Of a DNA stretch of 29,036 nucleotides, positions 7,374 through 13,370 are shown one piece after another. The notes below the pieces were generated by a model. That model did not search any database and was not told where the DNA came from. It worked only from the letters and a program-made list of their open reading frames with translations. The position numbers and the translations under genes are program-made. The DNA is from Candidatus Woesearchaeota archaeon (GTDB lineage: Archaea > Nanobdellota > Nanobdellia > Woesearchaeales > JAGWAF01), in assembly GCA_016932755.1 (NCBI GenBank), contig JAFGCE010000058.1, positions 1 through 29,036 on the forward strand. The letters are read 5' to 3'. How positions within the stretch are numbered: position 1 is the stretch's first letter; each line of letters begins with the position of its first letter.

Positions 7374-7476
7374 ACTGGACACTGGACATGGTGTTGTGGG
7401 CTATTTAAAGGAACTTTCTTTACTAATTCTTACCTCGCTGTTTAGGAGGCATATGCGCTCCACAATAGACAGCTGA
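7374..7476 (+). promoter_or_regulatory. Promoter and leader of the radA operon, with a tandem heptamer and a mini-ORF
   Basis: A TATA element CTATTTAAAG lies at 7401-7410, predicting a start near 7431. Upstream is a tandem repeat of ACTGGAC (7374-7387). Inside the predicted leader, AGGAGG (7444-7449) precedes ATG 7453 of a seven-codon ORF (MRSTIDS, stop at 7474-7476). The operon's first long gene starts later at 7509 with its own SD, AGAGGTG (7495-7501). Confidence 0.45.
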
Positions 7477-7508
7477 AATAAAAACCGAAAAGGAAGAGGT
7501 GAAGTCAA

Positions 7509-7769
7509 ATGACTAACGCACCGGAAAAAAGATTCAGGGCAGGAGCGATTTCTGCAACAATCTGGCAAAATGCAGGCCAACTTAAGGATGGAAAACAATC
7601 ATCCTACAACACAATCTCTTTTTCAAGAGATTACAAGGACAAGGAAGGCAACTGGAAATCAACAAGTTCTCTAAGGGCTAATGATCTTCCAAAAGCAGTG
7701 GTTGTGCTGAACAAAGCGTACGAGTATCTTGTAACAAAAAGCTCCTCTGAGACAACCTCAGAGGCATAA
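7509..7769 (+). CDS. Small conserved protein encoded directly upstream of RadA
   Basis: The 86-residue soluble protein has no membrane segment. It begins with a basic stretch, then strand-like segments (FRAGAISATIW, YNTISFSRDY, WKSTSSLRAND) with many basic and aromatic residues, and ends in a helix (LPKAVVVLNKAYEYL) and a Ser/Thr-rich tail. The strand-strand-strand-helix outline resembles small ssDNA-binding folds such as PC4, but this is only inference from pattern. It starts 8 nt after SD AGAGGTG and ends 25 nt before radA, so a recombination or DNA-binding role is likely from context. I do not recognise a named family. Confidence 0.78.
   Translation: MTNAPEKRFRAGAISATIWQNAGQLKDGKQSSYNTISFSRDYKDKEGNWKSTSSLRANDLPKAVVVLNKAYEYLVTKSSSETTSEA
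7744..7764 (+). repeat. Perfect 8-bp stem-loop at the 3' end of the small gene before radA
   Basis: CCTCTGAG (7744-7751) and CTCAGAGG (7757-7764) are exact inverse complements around a 5-nt loop, ACAAC. The hairpin spans the last codons before the TAA at 7767-7769 and lies about 20 nt before the radA SD. It could act in mRNA processing or as an attenuator; no U-tract follows, so it is not a simple terminator. Confidence 0.5.
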
Positions 7770-7794
7770 ATATTTAAACGATGAGGTGATATAA

Positions 7795-8817
7795 ATGATT
7801 AAAGCAGAATCAAAAGGGGTGGATGAAAAAATTATGGTAGAGCCTGAGGAATCAAAGCCTAAAGAGAGGACCAAGGAAAAAACATTGAAGGATTTGCCAG
7901 GAGTAGGTCCAGCCACAATAGAAAAATTAGAGATTGTAGGATTTACTGACCTGATGTCAGTTGCAGTGGCGACACCAGGCCAGATAATTGAGGCTACAGG
8001 CATGGGCGAGGCTACAGCAAAAAAACTGATAGCTGCAGCAAGAAGCTCCCTTCAGATGGGATTTGAAAGCGGAGTAGAGCTTTTGAAAAAAAGGGAGGCT
8101 GTACTGAGAATACCCACCCCTTCAAAAGAGCTTAACGCACTTCTTGGAGGGGGGTTTGAGACAGGAGCTATAACAGAATGCTTTGGCGCTTACGGAAGCT
8201 CAAAAACACAGATAGCACACCAGCTTGCAGTCAGTGTCCAGCTTCCAAAAAACAAGGGAGGAATAGAAGGGTCTGCTGTTTACATAGATACCGAGAACAC
8301 ATTCAGGCCTGAAAGGATAATCCAGATCGCAGACGCTCTTGGTGTTGACTCAAAGAAGGCTTTGGCAAACATAAAAGTTGCGAGAGCCTATAATTCAGAC
8401 CACCAGATGCTGCTGGCAGAAAAAGTTGAAGACTTAATCAAGAAAGAAGGAGCAAACATAAAACTGGTTATAGTTGATTCACTGACAGCACACTTCAGGG
8501 CTGAGTTTATCGGGAGAGGGACACTTGCAGAAAGGCAGCAGAAAATCAACAAGCACATGAGGACTCTTGCAAATCTTGCCTGCAACCACAATGTCTGTGT
8601 ATATGTCACAAACCAGGTTATGGCAAAGCCTGACCAGTTCTTTGGTGACCCTACAGAAGCTATTGGAGGGCATATTGTAGGCCACAACAGCACTTTCAGG
8701 ATTTACCTGAGAAAAGGCAAGAAAGACACAAGAGTTGCGAAGCTTGTTGACAGCCCAAATCTCCCTAACGGAGAAGCGGCATTCAACATTGACACAAGCG
8801 GAGTAATTGACGTCTGA
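7795..8817 (+). CDS. radA: RadA recombinase (with non-canonical Walker A)
   Basis: RadA is the archaeal Rad51/RecA homologue that forms filaments on ssDNA for strand exchange. The 340-residue protein shows an N-terminal helix-hairpin-helix domain (about 30-95, LKDLPGVGPATIEKL), the ATPase core, Walker B (LVIVDSL) and the conserved NQV, DPTEAIGGHIVGHNSTFRIYLRK-type L2/ATP-cap region and DSPNLPNGEA terminus. Walker A reads GAYGSSKT (131-138): the glycine normally just before the catalytic Lys is Ser136. The rest looks intact. The start is set by SD GAGGTGAT (7783-7790), 4 nt before ATG. A T-rich stretch follows the stop. Confidence 0.95.
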   Translation: MIKAESKGVDEKIMVEPEESKPKERTKEKTLKDLPGVGPATIEKLEIVGFTDLMSVAVATPGQIIEATGMGEATAKKLIAAARSSLQMGFESGVELLKKREAVLRIPTPSKELNALLGGGFETGAITECFGAYGSSKTQIAHQLAVSVQLPKNKGGIEGSAVYIDTENTFRPERIIQIADALGVDSKKALANIKVARAYNSDHQMLLAEKVEDLIKKEGANIKLVIVDSLTAHFRAEFIGRGTLAERQQKINKHMRTLANLACNHNVCVYVTNQVMAKPDQFFGDPTEAIGGHIVGHNSTFRIYLRKGKKDTRVAKLVDSPNLPNGEAAFNIDTSGVIDV

Positions 8818-8849
8818 TTTTTTTGTTTTTTTCTCTTTATTTTTTTCCA
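8818..8849 (+). terminator. T-rich terminator after radA
   Basis: A nearly pure pyrimidine/T run directly after the stop codon fits an archaeal intrinsic (oligo-T) terminator; no hairpin is needed in archaea. Confidence 0.55.
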
Positions 8850-8853
8850 AACC

Positions 8854-8914
8854 TTTAAATACTACTTCTCTAACTTTTTCCATATGCACTTAGGTGCAAA
8901 TAATAGATAGGTGA
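8854..8914 (+). promoter_or_regulatory. Promoter and 5' leader hairpin of the TRAM gene
   Basis: TTTAAATA (8854-8861) predicts transcription start near 8884. The leader would begin with a perfect stem-loop TGCAC-TTAG-GTGCA (8885-8898), followed by SD TAGGTGA (8908-8914) and ATG 8923. A hairpin at the very 5' end could stabilise the mRNA or bind the RNA-binding TRAM product (inference). Confidence 0.45.
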
Positions 8915-8922
8915 AATAAAAT

Positions 8923-9381
8923 ATGGATGGATACGGTAAAGGCGGAAGAATGACCCCTCCAGTCAATGTTGGGGATGAATTGGATGTAAAGATAGAAGCT
9001 GTAGGAGAGAAAGGAGACGGAATTGCCAAGAAGGACGGATTTGTTCTTTTTGTTCCAGGTGTAAAGGAAGGCGATGAAGTCAGAGTAAGAGTAACAAAAG
9101 TCCTGCGAAGAGTGGGATTTGCAGAAGTTGTAGGAGAAGGAGCACCAAAATCTGAGGAAGAAGAAGCTCCTGCTGAGGAAGCTCCGGCTGAAGAGCCTGC
9201 AGAGGAAGAAACTCCTTCTGAAGACACAGAGGACTTTGGCGAAGAAGAAGCTCCTGCTGAGGAAGAGCCTGAAGCAGACATGCCTCCGCTTCCAGAAGAA
9301 GAGGAAGCTCCTGCTGAGGAAGAGCCATCAGAAGAAGAGGCTCCGGCTGAAGAACCTTCTGAAGAAGAGACAGAAGAATAA
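8923..9381 (+). CDS. TRAM-domain RNA-binding protein with long acidic Glu/Ala/Pro tail
   Basis: Residues 12-73 form a TRAM domain (VNVGDELDVKIEAVGEKGDG ... FVLFVPGVKEGDEVRVRVTK), the OB-like RNA-binding module. Stand-alone archaeal TRAM proteins are about 60-75 residues and act as RNA chaperones, including in cold response. This one is 152 residues because about 77-152 is a repetitive, strongly acidic tail of EEEAPAEE-type repeats. Such a tail could weaken non-specific RNA binding or recruit basic partners. It has its own promoter and a T-rich end, so it is monocistronic. The TRAM identification is firm; the role of the tail is unknown. Confidence 0.88.
   Translation: MDGYGKGGRMTPPVNVGDELDVKIEAVGEKGDGIAKKDGFVLFVPGVKEGDEVRVRVTKVLRRVGFAEVVGEGAPKSEEEEAPAEEAPAEEPAEEETPSEDTEDFGEEEAPAEEEPEADMPPLPEEEEAPAEEEPSEEEAPAEEPSEEETEE
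9153..9372 (+). repeat. In-frame degenerate repeats encoding the acidic TRAM tail
   Basis: A 20-nt unit AAGAAGCTCCTGCTGAGGAA occurs exactly at 9161-9180 and 9245-9264 and almost exactly at 9302-9321, with diverged copies between. The near-identity at DNA level suggests recent repeat expansion, so tail length may vary between strains. Confidence 0.7.
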
Positions 9382-9407
9382 AACTCTTTCTTTTTATTAT
9401 TTTTTAA
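9380..9407 (+). terminator. T-rich terminator after the TRAM gene
   Basis: A CTCTTTCTTTTTATTATTTT tract directly follows the stop codon, in the style of archaeal oligo-T termination. It runs into the next promoter. Confidence 0.5.
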
Positions 9408-9411
9408 AAAA

Positions 9412-9421
9412 ATTTATATAG
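9412..9421 (+). promoter_or_regulatory. TATA box for thpR (leaderless)
   Basis: ATTTATATAG is centred about 26 nt before ATG 9443, with no SD between them, which predicts a leaderless mRNA. Confidence 0.55.
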
Positions 9422-9442
9422 TATCTCGTCTAAAAATTTTTT

Positions 9443-9967
9443 ATGAGGCTTTTCATTGCATTAGAACTGGAAGAGCTTGCGGATTATTTTAAAGAGCTCC
9501 AGCAAAAAGTGCCGAAAGCAAAGGCAACTTATCCCAAGCAATTTCATCTGACCCTGAAATTCCTGGGGGATGTGCAGGACAACAAGCTGGCTGAAATAAA
9601 GGAAAAGCTGAAACAAGTCAAATTTGAGCCTTTTCAGCTGAAGCTCGGCAAAACAGGTGTTTTTCCCAGCGAGAAATTCATAAGGGTTGTTTGGGTTGGG
9701 CTTGAAGACGGAGAAAAAATAAAAAAACTGCAGGAACAGATTGAAAAAGCACTGGAGGGAATTTTCGAGAAAGACAGCAGGTTCCATCCGCACATAACAC
9801 TTGCAAGGATAAAATTTATTGAAGAAGACAAAAAAGAAGAATTTATCAAGTCAGTAAAAGCGATAGAAATTGAGCCAAAAGAAACAAAAATCAAAAACTT
9901 TAAGCTAATCAAGTCAATATTAACCGGAGAAGGACCTGTTTATGAGGATTTAGAGGTTTACGGGTAA
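9443..9967 (+). CDS. thpR: RNA 2',3'-cyclic phosphodiesterase / 2'-5' RNA ligase
   Basis: The 174-residue protein has the two HxTx motifs of the 2H phosphoesterase superfamily, HLTL at 35-38 and HITL at 117-120, plus the typical MRLFIALEL start. ThpR/LigT enzymes open 2',3'-cyclic phosphates and in reverse join tRNA halves through a 2'-5' link. Length is normal for the family. The next gene starts at the base after its stop codon. Both catalytic histidines are present, so it is expected to be active. Confidence 0.93.
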   Translation: MRLFIALELEELADYFKELQQKVPKAKATYPKQFHLTLKFLGDVQDNKLAEIKEKLKQVKFEPFQLKLGKTGVFPSEKFIRVVWVGLEDGEKIKKLQEQIEKALEGIFEKDSRFHPHITLARIKFIEEDKKEEFIKSVKAIEIEPKETKIKNFKLIKSILTGEGPVYEDLEVYG

Positions 9968-10348
9968 ATGGCAAAACAGCTAGGTGTAAAATATGGGGTT
10001 TTCGAACCAAAAGAACTTGCAGATATAGACCGAACCTCCTTGGGCTGGGTGAAACTAATTATTGACACGAAAAAAGGAATTGCTTTTTATATTGCCAACC
10101 CAGAAAAATTCAGCCATATCGAAGCTGCTGCAGAATATCTTAACATCAATGAAAAAGAGCTCAATTCCCTGAATGCAGGGCATATTGTCGGAGCTGCTGT
10201 TCATACTGAAACCCTTGAGCATATTGAGGGAATGAGCAGTGTTGAGCACAAGGTAAAGCACAATCCAAAACAAAAAGCAGTAGCAGAGCTTATTGTTAAG
10301 AGCATAATCAAGAAATTCAGGCTTAGCAGGGAATTAGCGAAAGTATAA
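9968..10348 (+). CDS. Conserved hypothetical soluble protein downstream of thpR
   Basis: The 126-residue protein has no membrane segment or signal. It contains strand-like stretches (WVKLIIDTKKGIAFYI), a helix-rich middle (SHIEAAAEYLNINEKELNSL), a GHIVGAAVHTE segment and a basic helical C-terminus (AELIVKSIIKKFRL). Several His residues (H118-type clusters are absent; the visible ones lie in FSHIE, GHIVG, VHTE, EHIEG, VEHKVKH) could bind a metal or a ligand. Its ATG abuts the thpR stop, so it must be co-translated with thpR; an RNA-related role is suggested by context only. I do not recognise the family. Confidence 0.75.
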   Translation: MAKQLGVKYGVFEPKELADIDRTSLGWVKLIIDTKKGIAFYIANPEKFSHIEAAAEYLNINEKELNSLNAGHIVGAAVHTETLEHIEGMSSVEHKVKHNPKQKAVAELIVKSIIKKFRLSRELAKV

Positions 10349-10358
10349 AAGCAAAAGC

Positions 10359-10458
10359 TTTTTAAACAGACAGCCAATCCTTGGCTGTATAACCAAAATC
10401 AAAGCCCGCGCTGAGGCTTTGGGAAATCTGTGTTGAGGTTATAAAAAAACACAGGAGG
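10359..10458 (+). promoter_or_regulatory. Promoter, palindrome and structured leader of the uS2 gene
   Basis: A TATA element TTTTTAAA (10359-10366) predicts a start near 10388. Three consecutive perfect inverted repeats follow: ACAGCCAA/TTGGCTGT (10370-10377/10381-10388), AAAGCC/GGCTTT (10401-10406/10415-10420) and CTGTGTT/AACACAG (10428-10434/10448-10454). The last touches the first bases of the SD AGGAGG (10453-10458). The first may be a DNA operator at the transcription start; the other two would be RNA hairpins in the leader and could permit feedback control by uS2. Confidence 0.5.
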
Positions 10459-10466
10459 AAAATAAA

Positions 10467-11066
10467 ATGACAGAAAAACAATTTTTAGTGGCTCAGGATG
10501 TTTACCTTAAAGCAGGAATACATATTGGGACAAAATTCAGGACAAAGCACATGGACCAGTTTATCTACAAGACAAGGCCGGACGGCTTGTCAGTCCTCAA
10601 CCTGCAAAAAATAGACGAGAGAATAGGAATTGCAGCAAAATTTATCTCACAGTATGAGCCGAAGGATATTCTTGTTGTCAGCAGAAGGGAAAACGGCTGG
10701 AAGTCAATCAAGGCTTTTGGGGCTGCTACAGGGGCAAAAATCTTTGCAGGAAGATACCCTCCTGGAATCCTTACAAATCCGGCTTTGGACACATATATAG
10801 AAACAAAGGTAATCATTGTTGTTGACAGCTGGCCTGACAGGAATGCAATAAAAGACGCAATGGACATAGGAGTCCCTGTAATTGCTTTATGCGACACTAA
10901 CAACCAGTCAAACGAGATTGATCTGGTAGTGCCATGCAACAACAAGGGAAAGAAGGCACTGGGTTTATTCTTTTATATCCTGGCAAGGGAATACCTCAAG
11001 AACAAGGGAATAATCAAGTCAGACAGCGAATTCAAGCCGCAGCTTGAGGAATTCACAGAAGAATAA
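10467..11066 (+). CDS. rps2: Small-subunit ribosomal protein uS2
   Basis: The 199-residue protein shows the uS2 signature from the start: YLKAGIHIGTKFRTKHMDQF, RPDGLSVLNLQKIDERI, SRRENGWKSIKAFG, GRYPPGILTNP, DSWPDRNAIKDA and PVIALCDTNN. uS2 binds the head-platform junction of the 30S subunit. Length is normal for archaea. Start 10467 follows AGGAGG with an 8-nt gap. The gene ends only 2 nt from the stop of radB on the other strand, leaving no separate terminator space. It has a long structured leader for a gene in this window. Confidence 0.96.
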   Translation: MTEKQFLVAQDVYLKAGIHIGTKFRTKHMDQFIYKTRPDGLSVLNLQKIDERIGIAAKFISQYEPKDILVVSRRENGWKSIKAFGAATGAKIFAGRYPPGILTNPALDTYIETKVIIVVDSWPDRNAIKDAMDIGVPVIALCDTNNQSNEIDLVVPCNNKGKKALGLFFYILAREYLKNKGIIKSDSEFKPQLEEFTEE

Positions 11067-11068
11067 GC

Positions 11069-11779
11069 TCAAAAAATCTTGAAGCTTTTTGTTTTTTTAA
11101 TCAATTTTAATTCTTTTTCCTTTATTTCAAACATTACTTCCTTTTCTTCAGGCATTGACCTGTGCTTCTTGAGTATGGCTCTTCTTTTGCTGTTCGGGGT
11201 TATCTGCAGCTCTATAAGGCATTTGCTGCCGTATCTTATTATATCCCCACCGACCATTTTTATCTTGTTTCTTTCGTCAAAATTGCTGTAAACTTGGTTT
11301 GTTATCAGCACAGGGATATTCTTCTTTCTTGCAATCTCTGTAAGATATGCTATCTGCTTCCCAAGTTCCCTGTTAACTTCATAGATATCTTCTGTCTTTC
11401 CAAGCTCAAGCCTGTAGAGCATGGCTATTGTGTCAACAATGACCAAGCCGATTTCCTTGTTGTTGACGACATCTTTCAGCTTCTCAAAAGCTTTTTTCTG
11501 CTCGCTGAACTTTGTCGGCTTTAAAAAAAGGATATTGCTTAATATTTTTTTGCTGCTGGATGTCAGCTGGTTAAGCCTGGCTACTGAAAAACCTCCTTCA
11601 GTATCAATATAAATCACTTTTTTGCCCTGGTTTGCTATTTCTATTGCTGCAAGAAGAACAATATTTGTCTTTCCGCTTCCTGCAGGTCCGTATATTGTGG
11701 TGACTATGTCTGTTTCATAGCCTCCCTCAAGAAGGGAATCCACAACTTCTGTCCCGGAATTTATTGTTTTAGCAGCCAT
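11069..11779 (-). CDS. radB: RadB recombinase paralogue
   Basis: RadB is the short archaeal RadA paralogue that lacks the N-terminal HhH domain and helps recombination. The 236-residue protein has a canonical Walker A, GPAGSGKT (31-38), Walker B LVIVDT (112-117), an ITNQVYSNFDE segment and a basic C-terminus (SKRRAILKKHRSMPEEK), as in RadB. A TATA element lies about 27 nt upstream on the minus strand (11801-11811) and no SD precedes the ATG, so the message is probably leaderless. The gene is convergent with rps2 and divergent from the glycan operon. Confidence 0.93.
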   Translation of the reverse strand: MAAKTINSGTEVVDSLLEGGYETDIVTTIYGPAGSGKTNIVLLAAIEIANQGKKVIYIDTEGGFSVARLNQLTSSSKKILSNILFLKPTKFSEQKKAFEKLKDVVNNKEIGLVIVDTIAMLYRLELGKTEDIYEVNRELGKQIAYLTEIARKKNIPVLITNQVYSNFDERNKIKMVGGDIIRYGSKCLIELQITPNSKRRAILKKHRSMPEEKEVMFEIKEKELKLIKKTKSFKIF

Positions 11780-11783
11780 GTTT

Positions 11784-11852
11784 TTTAGGAGGCATCAGCT
11801 GTTTATATAGTTTTCCAAGGCATTTTTAAAAGTTTTCCAAAGCTATATATAT
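11784..11852. promoter_or_regulatory. Divergent promoter region between radB and the glycan operon
   Basis: It contains a minus-strand TATA (11801-11811, reads ACTATATAAAC) for radB and a plus-strand TATA (11843-11852, CTATATATAT) for the gene at 11874. Between and within them is a 10-bp direct repeat AGTTTTCCAA (11809-11818 and 11831-11840) spaced 22 bp, about two helical turns. The repeat could be an operator for a dimeric regulator. TTTAGGAGGCAT at 11785-11796 is shared with the radA leader. Confidence 0.5.
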
Positions 11853-11873
11853 CCTCTCCATATCCCGATATTG

Positions 11874-13370
11874 ATGAAAAAACTGCATTATGCACTGCTG
11901 ATACTTGTCTTTATGTTCACATTAGGCTCAAGGCTTTATTTCAGCTTCAGCACTTCCGCATACAGCAGTGATACAGCTTATTTTGCAGTAAGACAGATAG
12001 AGAATATACAGCAGACAAGCAGCCCTTTGTATGACGACCATCTGAGCTTTTCAGGAAGAATGTTTATTTTCCCGCCTCTTTTTGAGTATTTGCTTGCGTT
12101 TCTTGCCCTGGTCTTTCCAGTAGGTTTTGCAGCAAAGTTTTTCCCTAATCTTTTTGCTTCATCCCTTATCTTTTTTACTTACTTGATTGCAAGAAGGATA
12201 ACCAAGAACAGCCAAATTGCGCTTTTTACCGCTTTTATCTCAGGCTTTATCCCGATTTTCTTTCAGCAGACATTCAATAACATCTCAGTCTATTCTCTGG
12301 TTATTCCTCTGTTTTTTTTGCTTTTGTATTCATTTATGAATCTCAACAAAAAGAAATTGGTATACTGCTACATAATCACAATCATAGTTTTGACATTAAT
12401 ACATCCTTCAGTTATCCTTTTCATAATAGGGCTTTGGTTTTACCTTCTCTTGGTAAAGCTGGAAGGGCTCAAGCAAAGCCAGGCAGAACTTGAGATTGTA
12501 ATCTTCTCAACATTTTTTGTGATATTAAGCCAGTTTATCATGTTCAAGAAAGTATTCCTTTTCCATGGACCTTTGGTTATATGGCAGAACATTCCAAAAG
12601 AAATACTCTCAAATTATTTTGCTCAGGTGTCAATTCTGCAGGCAATTTACTATATAGGAATCATCCCTGCTCTTTGCGGGGCATACATAATCTACAGGTA
12701 TATATTCAAGGAAAAAAGGCAGGACATATACCTTATAGTGGGGTTTATCTTTTCAGTTGCTCTTCTTCTTTGGCTTAGGCTTATAGAGATTAAGCTTGGG
12801 CTCATGTTTTTAGGAGTCCTAATCGTGCTTTTGTTTGCCCAGTTTTACAAGCTATTTGTTTCATATATAGAAAGCACAAGAGCATCAAAGCTCGGCAGTT
12901 TTTTTGCAGTGCTTATCTTTTTGCTTTTTATTTTTACTTCAGTTATCCCGTCATTCTCCCTTGCACGCCTTACTATTGAAACCTCTGTCACAGAAGGAGA
13001 AATAGCTGCGCTTGAATGGATAAACCAGAATACACCTCAAAATTCAGTGATACTTGCAACTGTTGGTGAAGGAAACCTTATAACTGCAATTGCAAAAAGA
13101 AAAAATGTCATTGACAGCAATTTCCTTCTCATAACTGATTCAAAGCAAAGGTTTAGTGATGTTAACAGAGCTTTTTCAACATTTTCTGTTAGCGAGGCAG
13201 TAAGCATATTGAACAAATACGATGTTGACTATCTTTATTTTTCTCAAAAAGCAGAAAGTTCATACAATATAAATGTGCCAAGATATGCAGATGACAGGTG
13301 TTTTCACCTGGTTTATAACAAAGAAGTCAAAATATACAAATCTGTATGCCGGATGGAAGAGCTAAAATGA
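11874..13370 (+). CDS. Polytopic GT-C-like glycosyltransferase 1
   Basis: The 498-residue protein has about ten hydrophobic helices through residue 360 and a soluble C-terminal domain. The first external loop carries the acidic position expected of GT-C enzymes (SSDTAYFAVRQI, D33) and a downstream GRMFIFPPLFEYLLA segment (61-75). Members of this fold use lipid-linked sugars or transfer glycans on the outer face of the membrane. The C-terminal part begins EIAALEWINQNTPQNSVI (about 376-393), typical of membrane glycosyltransferases. A TTG just before ATG 11874 is in frame, but the TATA spacing favours ATG and a leaderless start. The acceptor is unknown. Confidence 0.75.
   Translation: MKKLHYALLILVFMFTLGSRLYFSFSTSAYSSDTAYFAVRQIENIQQTSSPLYDDHLSFSGRMFIFPPLFEYLLAFLALVFPVGFAAKFFPNLFASSLIFFTYLIARRITKNSQIALFTAFISGFIPIFFQQTFNNISVYSLVIPLFFLLLYSFMNLNKKKLVYCYIITIIVLTLIHPSVILFIIGLWFYLLLVKLEGLKQSQAELEIVIFSTFFVILSQFIMFKKVFLFHGPLVIWQNIPKEILSNYFAQVSILQAIYYIGIIPALCGAYIIYRYIFKEKRQDIYLIVGFIFSVALLLWLRLIEIKLGLMFLGVLIVLLFAQFYKLFVSYIESTRASKLGSFFAVLIFLLFIFTSVIPSFSLARLTIETSVTEGEIAALEWINQNTPQNSVILATVGEGNLITAIAKRKNVIDSNFLLITDSKQRFSDVNRAFSTFSVSEAVSILNKYDVDYLYFSQKAESSYNINVPRYADDRCFHLVYNKEVKIYKSVCRMEELK

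Noticed and set aside
7352..7508. tRNA or small RNA gene between the DUF457 gene and the radA operon
   Set aside because: AGTTCGAAGCT looks slightly like a T-arm, but no cloverleaf or CCA-type end could be formed around it. No tRNA was found elsewhere in the gaps.
7768..7779. TATA-like AAATATTTAAAC just before radA as a separate leaderless promoter
   Set aside because: A start from it would fall at or after the radA ATG and would remove the strong SD GAGGTGAT; more likely only AT-rich sequence.
8862..9281. A minus-strand Ser/Ala-rich open frame opposite the TRAM gene
   Set aside because: Its low-complexity Ser/Ala composition is just the complement of the GAA/GCT-rich acidic tail; no promoter or SD supports it.
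11162..11524. A plus-strand open frame opposite radB
   Set aside because: RadB on the minus strand has Walker motifs and a promoter. The plus frame lacks any start signal or domain.
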